Of a stretch of DNA of 64,000 bases, positions 8,088 to 15,975 are shown in pieces (position 1 is the stretch's first letter; every line of letters begins with the position of its first letter). Origin of the DNA: Pelotomaculum_C sp050950345 (GTDB lineage: Bacteria; Bacillota; Desulfotomaculia; Desulfotomaculales; Pelotomaculaceae); NCBI GenBank assembly GCA_050950345.1, contig JBMNHK010000007.1:124001-188000 (forward strand). The letters are read 5' to 3'. The notes under the pieces were generated by a model. The model saw only the letters and a list, made by a program, of their open reading frames with translations, had not been told where the DNA came from and ran no database searches. A program made the translations under genes and the position numbers.

Positions 8088-8678
8088 TTACTGAACAGGC
8101 ATGTTCTGCCACTCATTGATGTATTGTTTGGCCTTTTCTACATCGGAGCCTTCCCGGGCCAGTTCAATAAATCTCTCCATTTCGCTTATGGCGCCTGAAT
8201 AATCTTTAACGCCCGTCCCCAGCACAATGCCATACAAATAATGCGCATCCGCATTATTCGGATCGTTTTTCAACAACTCCTTAATCTGTTCAACAGAAAG
8301 GTCATATTGGCTGCTGAAATAATAAAGGGTAGCCAGATCATAACGGGCAGGACTGTTAAGGGGTTCCAGCACCAGTACATCTTTATAAGTTTTGATGGAC
8401 TGGTCGATGTTGCCGGCATAAAAATAGGCTTGCGACAGTTCAATAAGGGTATTGACATCTCCAGGGTTTGCCTGGGCTTTCTGTTCTAATTGGGCCAACC
8501 TCTCCTCAGGCGTTTGCGTTACCGGATTATCGCTCCCGCTATAATCATTCTGATTGCTGAATAGCCCGGCCAGAGGTATGACCAGACCGATAGCGATAAG
8601 AAGCGTTATAGTGATGAAGAGTATTCTTTTTATTTTACTTTTGTGGGACTTTCTAAGCTGCATAGCCGCCACCTCCAT
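8088..8678 (-). CDS. Membrane-anchored tetratricopeptide-repeat protein
   Basis: 196 residues with a basic N-terminus, a single membrane segment (about residues 18-36), an acidic/Ser-rich linker and then three to four TPR units (e.g. ALIELSQAYFYAGNIDQSIKTY, YDLATLYYFSSQYDLSVEQI, AHYLYGIVLG). TPRs bind proteins; no enzymatic function is visible. Start ATG 8678 (MEVAAMQLRK) follows GGAGG; the internal ATG (8663) is an alternative. It has its own terminator and no obvious operon partner. Confidence 0.75.
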   Translation of the reverse strand: MEVAAMQLRKSHKSKIKRILFITITLLIAIGLVIPLAGLFSNQNDYSGSDNPVTQTPEERLAQLEQKAQANPGDVNTLIELSQAYFYAGNIDQSIKTYKDVLVLEPLNSPARYDLATLYYFSSQYDLSVEQIKELLKNDPNNADAHYLYGIVLGTGVKDYSGAISEMERFIELAREGSDVEKAKQYINEWQNMPVQ

Positions 8679-8764
8679 TATTATTATAGCATCGACGGCT
8701 TTAATGACAAGTTCTTTAGTTTGGCAGCCGCAACCATCACAGCTTAAACGCCGTCAAATAAAAA

Positions 8765-8792
8765 ACCGTCAGGACAGCCTCTCCCTGACGGT
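8765..8792 (-). terminator. Intrinsic terminator of the M23 peptidase gene
   Basis: ACCGTCAGG/CCTGACGGT, a 9-bp stem, followed on the minus strand by a run of six Ts. Confidence 0.85.
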
Positions 8793-8806
8793 TAGAGATT
8801 CACACA

Positions 8807-10204
8807 TTAAGGCAAGTAATCGAGCGGGTTATATGTCTGCCCGCCGATAATGACTTCGAAGTGCAGGTGCGGCCCTGTTGAATTACCTGTAGAACCAACC
8901 TGGCCGATTACTTCACCGCGTCCAACAGACTGACCCGGGCTGACACCTATAGATGAAAGGTGGGCATATTTTGTGATTAGCCCTCCCCCGTGGGAAATAT
9001 CCACAGCCATGCCGTAACCACCATCCCAACCGGCAGCTATTACGGTCCCTCCAGCCGCAGCTGTCACATTGCTGCCATAGCCGGCGCCGATATCGATCCC
9101 TTTATGCATAGAGCCCCAGCGCATGCCGTAATGAGAGGTGACAATGCCGGCCGCCGGCCAGTCAAGGCGGGCGGAACCGCCGCCACGAGAGGCCAGCAAG
9201 GTAACGGAGCCCATGGCCACTACTTCGTTTTTGACCTCCCGGGCTACTTTTGCTTCCAGCACCTGTCGATCAGTTTCCAAACCGTTTTCTCTGATCACCA
9301 GATATGTAACTTCACGTTCACCTGATTCGCCCGGGGTGATGATTTTCTTCTCCCCAAACAGCAAACTGTCGTCTTTTTTGACTTCGACTTGATAAGGTAT
9401 TTCTTCCCTCACAGTTTCCAGCCGGGTTGCCACTACTGTTAGCAGGGGCGCCGCTTTCTTCAGCTTAAGGGTTTGTCCGATGCTGAGCTCGTCCAGTTTA
9501 ATACCCGGGTTAGCCTGGGCAATTTGCTCCATATCTATGCCCAGGGCACGGGCCACATCCCATATGGTATCCCCGTCTTTGACCACATATTGCTGAATTT
9601 GCTCGGCCCCCAGGAGGGCCTTTTGCTTGGCCGGCTCCAAATCCTGAACATAATCTACGGGCATGTTTGTTTTAACCAACTCAACATTTTCTTTGAAGGC
9701 AGGTTGTTCACCTTCCAGCACAGGATAATAGGCAATCAACCAGCTAAGTAGTTCTTGAGCTGCTTCTTCATTCTTCAGGTACAAGCCGGCTTCATCATTG
9801 ATCACTATAGCCGTGCAGGAAGTGTTGAAGGTAAGAGCTTCGCTGAACTTTTTTTGCAGAGTATCTTGCCCCATAATCTCTTCAGGTTGGGCGTTAATAC
9901 CCCGGTAGGTCAGCTTTTCGCCTACAGTAACAGGACCGCCTACCTGATCGGACTTCTGCTTTACCACTTCAGCCAGGGCTTTTTTAGCGATCTTTTCACT
10001 GTCAGCTACGGCTATCGTCTTACCATCCACCATCACGGCGCAGGCGTTTCCTGCAAAAAGGGCATAGGCAGTTAACGCTAGCACCAGATAACCTGCTACA
10101 CCCAGAAGCACCAGACGGGGTACGGATTGTCCCTTTAACCACCCTTTAATAAACCCGTCTTTCGTGCCCGGGGTGCGCCGCAACTCTTCATCGCTTGGCG
10201 GCAA
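8807..10204 (-). CDS. LysM-G5-peptidase M23 cell-wall endopeptidase, membrane anchored
   Basis: Domains in order (numbered from TTG 10204): cytoplasmic tail, membrane segment (~residues 30-51), a middle region, LysM (~205-250, YVVKDGDTIWDVARALGI), G5 domain (~260-335, VREEIPYQVEVKKDDSL), and LytM/M23 peptidase (~350-465) with zinc ligands in HKGIDIG and HLHFEV. It should cut peptidoglycan cross-links or process wall peptides outside the membrane. The start is placed at TTG 10204 because AAAGGAG precedes it at 8 nt; an in-frame TTG at 10237 has no ribosome site. This architecture is common in Peptococcaceae. Confidence 0.9.
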   Translation of the reverse strand: MPPSDEELRRTPGTKDGFIKGWLKGQSVPRLVLLGVAGYLVLALTAYALFAGNACAVMVDGKTIAVADSEKIAKKALAEVVKQKSDQVGGPVTVGEKLTYRGINAQPEEIMGQDTLQKKFSEALTFNTSCTAIVINDEAGLYLKNEEAAQELLSWLIAYYPVLEGEQPAFKENVELVKTNMPVDYVQDLEPAKQKALLGAEQIQQYVVKDGDTIWDVARALGIDMEQIAQANPGIKLDELSIGQTLKLKKAAPLLTVVATRLETVREEIPYQVEVKKDDSLLFGEKKIITPGESGEREVTYLVIRENGLETDRQVLEAKVAREVKNEVVAMGSVTLLASRGGGSARLDWPAAGIVTSHYGMRWGSMHKGIDIGAGYGSNVTAAAGGTVIAAGWDGGYGMAVDISHGGGLITKYAHLSSIGVSPGQSVGRGEVIGQVGSTGNSTGPHLHFEVIIGGQTYNPLDYLP

Positions 10205-10422
10205 ATTATTCAGCTCCTTTAATCCTCGATTTGGCAATACTATTATTATTTATCTATATGCACCATCGAAGTCAAAAAACATAATAATTATAGCATGAGA
10301 GCCATACCGCGTAAAATGTCTCCATTTGCAGAAAATCACCATCTAAAGCAATTTTTGCTTCAAAACAGGCCTTAATCGGCCATACCGGCAAATAGATACT
10401 CCCTGGACAGGTCCAACCTGTT

Positions 10423-11778
10423 TTATTCATTGCCGCCGGCTTCTTGCACCTTTAGGTACAGGGCACACTCAAGCCGCTTTTTCATCAGGGCGCAGCCAAT
10501 CCGGTAGGGCTTGTAGATGGTGTCGTTAAAGAGATGGGCGTTGGCGTGACAACCTCCGCTGCAGTAAAATTTAGCCCAGCAATCTGAACATTCTTCCTTA
10601 TTATACACATGGGCGTTGCGAAAAGCAGCTTCAATGCTGCTGTTAACCTGCCCTTCACTCACGTTGCCCAGGCGGAAATCAGGCCTGCCCACAAACTGGT
10701 GACAGGGATAAATATCCCCGTTAGGGGCTACAGCCATATACTCGTAACCGGCCCCGCAACCGGTCAACCGTTTGGGCAGGCAAGGACCGCCCTCCAGATC
10801 AATATTGAAATGGAAAAAATCCACCGCCCTGCCCTCAGACCTTAAGCGCAGTACCTCCCTGGCCAGCTGTTCGTACTGCTCGAATAGTAAAGGCAAGTCC
10901 TCCTCACGGATAGCATATGGCGCCTCCTCTGTAGCCACTACCGGCTCCACCGAAAGGTTTTTAAAGCCAAGTTCCGCCATGTGCATGACATCGGCGCAAA
11001 AATCAAGGTTGTTCCGGGTGAAAGTCCCGCGAATGATATAATTGGCATCATCCCGCGCCGCCACAAAAGTGCGGATCCGCTTAACCACTTCCTCATATGA
11101 GCCCGTGCCCCCAGGCCTCGGGCGCATCCGATCATGGACTTCGGGCCGCCCATCCAGGCTGAGGACCACACTGATATCCTCCTGGTTGAGAAAAGCAGTA
11201 ATTTCATCATTTAATGACATGGCGTTGGTGGTTACGGTAAACTGGATCTCCTTATCCGTCTCCCTGCTGCGCTTTCTGCCGTACTTAACCAGTTCCTTTA
11301 AAACGGGGAAATTCAACAAAGGCTCTCCGCCGAAAAAATCTATGTTCAAATTTTTGCGCTCTCCCGACCTGGCCAATACAAAGTCAATGGCAGCTTTTCC
11401 GATATCTTCAGGCATCAGTTCGGCTTCCCCTCCGAAACGGCCCTGCCCGGCGAAGCAATAACGGCAGCTGAGGTTGCAGGAATGGGCCAGGTGTAGACAG
11501 AGGGCTTTGGTAATGGCCGTCGCTGCCGGCTGATAAATCCCGGCATAAGGATCCGGGCTATATAAAAGGCCCTCCCGCTCCAGGGCCTCAATCTCGGCCA
11601 GGGCTGTCCCGGCCTCATCAGCGCCATAGACTTTACTATACTTTTCTAAAAGCTGGGGTCTGGTCAGTTCCTTATATTCACCCAGCAGCAGCCAGGCCAG
11701 CTCGTCAACTTCATGGACAGCGCCGCTATGGACATCCAGCACAATTTTCGTGCCGTCAAATTCAAACTTATGCAGCAA
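10423..11778 (-). CDS. scfB: Radical SAM/SPASM thioether maturase of the SCIFF peptide
   Basis: A 451-residue radical SAM enzyme that forms Cys-to-residue thioether bonds in the SCIFF ranthipeptide. The [4Fe-4S] motif CNLSCRYCFAGQG is at ~residues 105-117, NIDFFGGEPLLNF follows, and the C-terminal SPASM region has the cysteine pattern CGAGYEYMAVAPNGDIYPCHQ then CSDCWAKFYCSGGC for two auxiliary clusters. The first ~100 residues (HKFEFDGTKIVLDVHSGAVHEVD) form the peptide-binding RRE-like domain. Start is TTG 11778. The precursor gene lies 55 bp upstream, with an intervening terminator hairpin that should lower maturase expression relative to peptide. Confidence 0.93.
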   Translation of the reverse strand: MLHKFEFDGTKIVLDVHSGAVHEVDELAWLLLGEYKELTRPQLLEKYSKVYGADEAGTALAEIEALEREGLLYSPDPYAGIYQPAATAITKALCLHLAHSCNLSCRYCFAGQGRFGGEAELMPEDIGKAAIDFVLARSGERKNLNIDFFGGEPLLNFPVLKELVKYGRKRSRETDKEIQFTVTTNAMSLNDEITAFLNQEDISVVLSLDGRPEVHDRMRPRPGGTGSYEEVVKRIRTFVAARDDANYIIRGTFTRNNLDFCADVMHMAELGFKNLSVEPVVATEEAPYAIREEDLPLLFEQYEQLAREVLRLRSEGRAVDFFHFNIDLEGGPCLPKRLTGCGAGYEYMAVAPNGDIYPCHQFVGRPDFRLGNVSEGQVNSSIEAAFRNAHVYNKEECSDCWAKFYCSGGCHANAHLFNDTIYKPYRIGCALMKKRLECALYLKVQEAGGNE

Positions 11779-11796
11779 ATCCTATAAACCCCCTAT

Positions 11797-11825
11797 AAAA
11801 AGAGCCTCATCCAGCGGACAAGGCT
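11797..11825 (-). terminator. Terminator/attenuator between SCIFF peptide and maturase
   Basis: On the minus strand AGCCTTGTCC-GCT-GGATGAGGCT (10 bp with two G-U pairs) is followed by five Ts. Partial readthrough would set the peptide:enzyme ratio. Confidence 0.7.
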
Positions 11826-11833
11826 TTCTTAAT

Positions 11834-11986
11834 CTACTTCTCTGTTTTTTTGGCACAGGCCTGATTGCCGACTGTGCATGAGGTCTTGCAGGCGGACTGG
11901 CAGGAAGTTTGACATTCGCCGCAGCCGCAGCCAGTAATTGCGGCAGCAAGGCTGGCGCTATTGATGGTTTTGATATGCTTGCCCAA
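11834..11986 (-). CDS. scfA: SCIFF (six cysteines in forty-five) ranthipeptide precursor
   Basis: A 50-residue peptide starting from TTG 11986. The N-terminal leader GKHIKTINSASLAAAITG is the conserved SCIFF leader; the C-terminal half holds seven cysteines (GCGCGECQTSC, then QSACKTSC, then NQAC), one more than the name implies because of the first CGC. The mature product carries thioether bridges made by the adjacent maturase; ranthipeptides of this type have been linked to quorum sensing and population control in clostridia. AGGAAGGGGGG lies upstream as ribosome site. Confidence 0.93.
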   Translation of the reverse strand: MGKHIKTINSASLAAAITGCGCGECQTSCQSACKTSCTVGNQACAKKTEK

Positions 11987-12010
11987 TTTTACCGACCCCC
12001 CTTCCTAAGT

Positions 12011-12039
12011 ATTATACTGGATCGATCAACCCTGCGCAA
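12011..12039 (-). promoter_or_regulatory. Promoter of the SCIFF operon
   Basis: On the minus strand TTGCGC, a 17-bp spacer, and TATAAT, 25 bp before the peptide start. Confidence 0.65.
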
Positions 12040-12137
12040 CAGATGAGGAGGTAAAAACAGCCACCTTTTTTATGACAACACTTCGCAAATATTGTATAGT
12101 CATGTAAAAAATGATAAGATGTTGTCGGGTGATGGCT

Positions 12138-12347
12138 ATGGTGAAATTTAATATCAACAACAGCAAACTGATCAATAACCTGCGTTTCTATCGCAATTTC
12201 CTGGTGTCCCGGTTTGTCAACGGCGGCAGTTGGAAGCTGGACCGGATTACGGAGCTGTCAACCCGGGAAAAAAGAAGGATCATGCTCCGCAGTAAATCGG
12301 CTTATGAAGAGCTTTTTGGTCAGCCGAAACATGATTTAAACCCCTGA
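12138..12347 (+). CDS. Small basic protein of unknown function
   Basis: A 69-residue ORF (MVKFNINNSKLINNLRFYRNF...) that is Arg/Lys/Asn rich with no membrane segment and no domain I recognise. Start is uncertain: ATG 12138 has GGGTGA nearby; ATG 12111 and 12132 are in frame. A good terminator follows directly, which supports its being a real transcript. Divergent from the SCIFF operon. Confidence 0.45.
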   Translation: MVKFNINNSKLINNLRFYRNFLVSRFVNGGSWKLDRITELSTREKRRIMLRSKSAYEELFGQPKHDLNP

Positions 12348-12367
12348 CACCAAACATCTCACTTTAG

Positions 12368-12394
12368 AACGTATCCAGGATGATACGTTTTTTT
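12368..12394 (+). terminator. Intrinsic terminator after the small basic ORF
   Basis: AACGTATC/GATACGTT (8 bp, 6-nt loop) with seven Ts. Confidence 0.85.
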
Positions 12395-12465
12395 GTTGCT
12401 CAGGGCTAAAGTTTGAGCCGCCTGAGTGGGATTACTTTGTTGTGAATGATTTTTTGTTAAATTTT

Positions 12466-12474
12466 TGCTATAAT
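12466..12474 (+). promoter_or_regulatory. Extended -10 promoter of the NAD salvage genes
   Basis: TGCTATAAT, 38 bp before the nicotinamidase start; no good -35 hexamer at 17 bp. Confidence 0.5.
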
Positions 12475-12511
12475 CATACTAAATTCACAAATCTTTAGAG
12501 GAGGACGGACA

Positions 12512-13186
12512 ATGAGCTCGACCAAAGGCGCCGCAAGCAACAACATGACCGATAGCCTGGAAAGCATCCTGTCTTATTTAAAAAAAATACCCTCACTCAA
12601 AGTTGATTGGTTAATCGATCCCCAAAAAACCGCGGTAATTGTGATTGATATGATTAACGGTTTTACCCGGGAAGGAACTTTACAGAGCCCCAGGGCTACC
12701 GCCCTTATTCCAACCATAACCAAATTGATTAAACACGCCCATGAGTATGGTATCGCTGTAGTTGCCTTTGCCGATTGTCATCCAGACGATTCTGTAGAAT
12801 ATGAAGCATTTCCGATCCATGCTAAGGCCGGCACCTCAGAATGTGAGCTTGTGGACGAAATAAAAGCACTGGGTCGCTACCACTTAATCAACAAAAATTC
12901 AACCAACGGTTTTCTGGAAGAAGCTTTCCAAACCTGGCTGGCCGAAAACCCGCATATCGATACTTTTATTATTACAGGCGTTTGCACCGATATCTGTATC
13001 CAGCAGTTTGCCACTACGCTAAAGGCATATTTTAACCGTAAGAATCAGCGCTCGCTTGTAGCTGTACCGATTGATGCCGTAGACACCTATGACACGGAAG
13101 AACACAACGCCAAGTTGGCCCACATAATGGCCCTGTACTTTATGAAAAATAGCGGTGTGCAGTTGTTTAGCTGCGTGGAGTACTGA
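12512..13186 (+). CDS. pncA: Nicotinamidase/isochorismatase-family cysteine hydrolase
   Basis: Predicted to deamidate nicotinamide to nicotinate. The 224-residue protein shows the family's Asp-Lys-Cys triad: Asp in VIVIDMINGFTREG, Lys in INKNSTNGF, and Cys in ITGVCTDICIQQFA; metal-binding residues appear in FADCHPDDSVEYEAFP. The gene directly downstream encodes nicotinate phosphoribosyltransferase, the next step of the Preiss-Handler salvage route, which fixes the substrate far better than the family alone. Start ATG 12512 follows GAGGAGG. Confidence 0.85.
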   Translation: MSSTKGAASNNMTDSLESILSYLKKIPSLKVDWLIDPQKTAVIVIDMINGFTREGTLQSPRATALIPTITKLIKHAHEYGIAVVAFADCHPDDSVEYEAFPIHAKAGTSECELVDEIKALGRYHLINKNSTNGFLEEAFQTWLAENPHIDTFIITGVCTDICIQQFATTLKAYFNRKNQRSLVAVPIDAVDTYDTEEHNAKLAHIMALYFMKNSGVQLFSCVEY

Positions 13187-13227
13187 ACCATAACACCGGT
13201 TTTTAAGACGCGGAGGAGGAATGAGCT

Positions 13228-14679
13228 TTGCTAAGCAGCAATATGGCTCTTCACACCGATAAATACCAGATCAACATGTTGTATGCGCACTGGAAAAACG
13301 GTATGGAGAATAAAAAATGTGTTTTTGAGGCGTTCTTCAGGAAACTGCCCTTTGGTAATGGCTTTGCGGTTTTTGCCGGTCTGGAGAGAATTGTCGACTA
13401 CATCAACAACCTGAGATTCACCGATGATGATCTCGCATATCTGGCGGAACAAGAAGAAAACTATGAGCCAGGCTTTTTGGAGGCACTTAAGGACTTTAAG
13501 TTTACCGGGAACATTAAAGCGGTCCGGGAAGGCACCCTGGTCTTTCCCAATGAACCACTGGTTCAAGTAGAGGCAAGGATTTTTGAAGCTCAGTTAATCG
13601 AAACAGCTCTGCTTAATTTTCTTAATTATCAGACGCTGGTGGCAACAAAGGCTGCCAGGATCAGGCAGGTAACCCCCAATGATGTTCTGATGGAATTCGG
13701 TTCACGCCGGGCCCAGGAAGCCGATGCGGCAATATGGGGCACCCGGGCCGCCTATATCGGTGGCTTTGACGCCACCTCCAACCTTCTGGCCGGCAAAATA
13801 TTCGGGATACCCTGCAAAGGTACCCATGCCCACGCCTGGGTGCAGGTAAATGCTACCGAGGAAGAGGCCTTTAACAAGTATGCTGCAGCCTTGCCCGACA
13901 ACGTAGTTTTACTGGTTGACACTTACGATACCCTTAAATCCGGCCTGCCCAACGCCATTAAAACAGCCAAACTGATGGAGGCTAACGGCAAAAGAATGAA
14001 GGGCATCAGGCTCGACAGCGGTGACATGGCTTTTTTGTCCCTTAAAGCCCGCAGGATGTTGGACGAAGCCGGACTGGATTATGTCCAGATTATGGCCTCC
14101 GGTGATCTGGATGAACATAAGATCTTTGAATTAAAAACAGAAGGAGCCAGAATAGACAGCTGGGGCGTGGGCACCAGACTGATCACCTGCGCCGATGACC
14201 CGTCACTAAGCGGTGTTTATAAAATAGCTGCCAAAATCGAAAACGGAGTTTACGAACCGACCATTAAGATCTCCAGCAACCCGGACAAGGTGACCACCCC
14301 GGGCTTTAAAACAGTATACAGGATCGTTAAAGAAGATACCGGCAAAGCTGTCGGCGACTACATCGCCATGCTGGATGAGGATGTGCGTTCATTAAAGCGC
14401 CTTAAAATGTTCGATCCCGTGCATACCTGGCTGTCCAAAGATGTAACCAATTTCAAGGCCGTCGAGCTGCTGGAACCTGTATTCATTGAAGGAAAACAAG
14501 TAAGGGAACTGCCCTCCTTACAGGAGATCAAAGAATATCACCAAAACCAGTTGTCCCTCTTCTGGCCGGAATATCTGCGCAAACTGGAGCCCGAAATTTA
14601 TCCAGTGGACCTTAGTGAAAAAGTATGGCATATGAAGCGCGAACTCATCGAGCATTACACCGGAGTCCTTAGATCCTAA
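13228..14679 (+). CDS. pncB: Nicotinate phosphoribosyltransferase
   Basis: Converts nicotinate and PRPP to nicotinate mononucleotide in NAD salvage. 483 residues, family length for Firmicutes. Conserved parts: HTDKYQINML near the N-terminus, EFGSRRAQEADAA, the histidine-containing GTHAHAWVQ (the autophosphorylated His region), VDTYDT and IRLDSGDMAFLSLKARRMLDEAG. Start TTG 13228 is placed by GGAGGAGG at 8 nt; an ATG at 13221 is out of frame. It is 41 bp after the nicotinamidase, so the two form an operon. Confidence 0.93.
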   Translation: MLSSNMALHTDKYQINMLYAHWKNGMENKKCVFEAFFRKLPFGNGFAVFAGLERIVDYINNLRFTDDDLAYLAEQEENYEPGFLEALKDFKFTGNIKAVREGTLVFPNEPLVQVEARIFEAQLIETALLNFLNYQTLVATKAARIRQVTPNDVLMEFGSRRAQEADAAIWGTRAAYIGGFDATSNLLAGKIFGIPCKGTHAHAWVQVNATEEEAFNKYAAALPDNVVLLVDTYDTLKSGLPNAIKTAKLMEANGKRMKGIRLDSGDMAFLSLKARRMLDEAGLDYVQIMASGDLDEHKIFELKTEGARIDSWGVGTRLITCADDPSLSGVYKIAAKIENGVYEPTIKISSNPDKVTTPGFKTVYRIVKEDTGKAVGDYIAMLDEDVRSLKRLKMFDPVHTWLSKDVTNFKAVELLEPVFIEGKQVRELPSLQEIKEYHQNQLSLFWPEYLRKLEPEIYPVDLSEKVWHMKRELIEHYTGVLRS

Positions 14680-14685
14680 ATGCAT

Positions 14686-15102
14686 TTATCTATAAAGGCC
14701 TGCCATGAGCGCCATCCGCTTTAGGCAGGCCTTCGTATTATTGTTTAAGAAACAGCTTCGATTACGAAACAAAAATACTTTTACCTTACCAGCCAGAAAA
14801 CACTTCCTTAAACGTATGTTTACTGTATCTAGAAAGCCCTTCAGAGTGATTGTTGTAGCTACAGCACCACCGCCAGCTACCCCTTCCAGGTCTTCATCGG
14901 AAAGCTCACCTGACTCGCCTTTCTCCATTATTTTGACAATAAGATCTCTTAGTTGGTTGATTTCCTCCAGGCTGAAGTCCAGGCCCGCTTCTTTCAGTAC
15001 CCCTTGCACCTGTTCCGGGGTTTCCTGGCTGAATATCTTTTCCCCCAGCTTACCATCCGCCTCCAGCTTCGCCTGCAATTGGACTAGTTTTTTGTTCCAC
15101 AA
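14686..15102 (-). CDS. Nif11/NHLP-type RiPP precursor peptide (orphan)
   Basis: 138 residues from TTG 15102. Residues 1-80 look like a Nif11-like or nitrile-hydratase-like leader: helical, acidic, with LEEINQLRDLIVKIM and ending ELSDEDLEGVAGGG, the typical double-glycine cleavage site used by C39 peptidase-transporters. The ~60 residues after it would be the core: basic and hydrophobic with three cysteines (RKCFLAG, NRSCFL, KACLKR). No modification enzyme or exporter is adjacent. The final codons run through a hairpin (AAGGCCTGCC/GGCAGGCCTT, 14697-14733), so the true C-terminus or the integrity of the core is uncertain. Confidence 0.7.
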   Translation of the reverse strand: MWNKKLVQLQAKLEADGKLGEKIFSQETPEQVQGVLKEAGLDFSLEEINQLRDLIVKIMEKGESGELSDEDLEGVAGGGAVATTITLKGFLDTVNIRLRKCFLAGKVKVFLFRNRSCFLNNNTKACLKRMALMAGLYR

Positions 15103-15430
15103 TCAAACACCCTTTCTCATTTATTTTTTTACTCTTAAACCTTGTTTACTTGGGAGGGGAAGCAGAACATTAGCTGTTCCCTGCCTGAGCAGATGTAACC
15201 ACCCTTCCTCTCTTGGAATATGAATGAATCTTATAAATCAATCAATGTGCTTTACTACTTATACAATGAAGACAAAGAAGTAGCACATTTAATTTGCCAA
15301 AGTCACCCATTGTAGATATCTGGCACAATATGGAGGGTTCTCCCTCATTCATGTATTAGTTCGTTCCACAAAAAAGAGGAAAATCCTACCACAATTGTTC
15401 GACTTTTTTTCGACAATAAGTACTTGACAC
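15103..15430. other. Intergenic region without recognised gene
   Basis: AT-rich stretch between the RiPP precursor and the tRNA terminator. I see no tRNA, no ORF with a ribosome site and no strong hairpin. Confidence 0.5.
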
Positions 15431-15468
15431 AAAAAGCCCTCAGAAGGATTAAGTAAATCCTCTGAGGG
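15431..15468 (-). terminator. Terminator of the tRNA cluster
   Basis: On the minus strand CCCTCAGA-GGATT... pairs with AATCC-TCTGAGGG and is followed by five Ts. Confidence 0.8.
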
Positions 15469-15479
15469 TTTGATTTTAC

Positions 15480-15554
15480 TGGAGCGGGTGACGAGGATCG
15501 AACTCGCAACCCTCAGCTTGGGAAGCTGATGCTCTACCATTGAGCTACACCCGC
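15480..15554 (-). tRNA. tRNA-Gly (anticodon CCC)
   Basis: Full cloverleaf: acceptor GCGGGTG/CACCCGC, D arm GCTC/GAGC, anticodon loop TTCCCAA, T arm with TTCGATC, CCA encoded. Last gene of a Lys-Glu-Gly cluster. Confidence 0.95.
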
Positions 15555-15639
15555 CTGATTTTAATATTATATCTTGCGCCGCGCAAAAAAGCAAGGCGGC
15601 TGGGAAAAGCAGCCCCTTCAGGCTGCTTTTTCTTTGTTT

Positions 15640-15715
15640 TGGTGACCCCACCGGGATTCGAACCCGGGTTACCGCCGTGAAAGGGCGGTGTCTTAGGCCG
15701 CTTGACCATGGGGCC
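15640..15715 (-). tRNA. tRNA-Glu (anticodon TTC)
   Basis: Acceptor GGCCCCA/TGGGGTC, anticodon loop CTTTCAC, T loop TTCGAAT, discriminator A and encoded CCA. Confidence 0.96.
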
Positions 15716-15740
15716 AAAAATGATGATATTAAAGATAAGA

Positions 15741-15816
15741 TGGTGAGCCATCCGCGACTCGAACGCGGGACACCCTGATTAAAAGTCAGGTGCTCTACCG
15801 ACTGAGCTAATGGCTC
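15741..15816 (-). tRNA. tRNA-Lys (anticodon TTT)
   Basis: Acceptor GAGCCAT/ATGGCTC, anticodon loop CTTTTAA, T loop TTCGAGT, encoded CCA. First gene of the cluster. Confidence 0.96.
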
Positions 15817-15888
15817 AAACAAGCCTTACAGGTATGTATATTACTATAAGCTGAAAAAGGTGTCAATAAAAAAATAATAGAAATTCAT

Positions 15889-15945
15889 AAAAACTCCCCT
15901 TGTGCAGTCCTGAAATATTGTTTTTCAGGCATTACTCAAAGGGAG
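15889..15945 (-). terminator. Intrinsic terminator of purA
   Basis: Two-part stem: CTCCC..CTTG with CAAAGGGAG outside and CCTGAAA/TTTCAGG inside, followed by five Ts on the minus strand. Confidence 0.75.
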
Positions 15946-15975
15946 CATGATATCAAGCCGGGTAGTATCTGTCTA

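Noticed and set aside
15349..15822. 157-residue minus-strand ORF
   Set aside because: It runs straight through the three tRNA genes.
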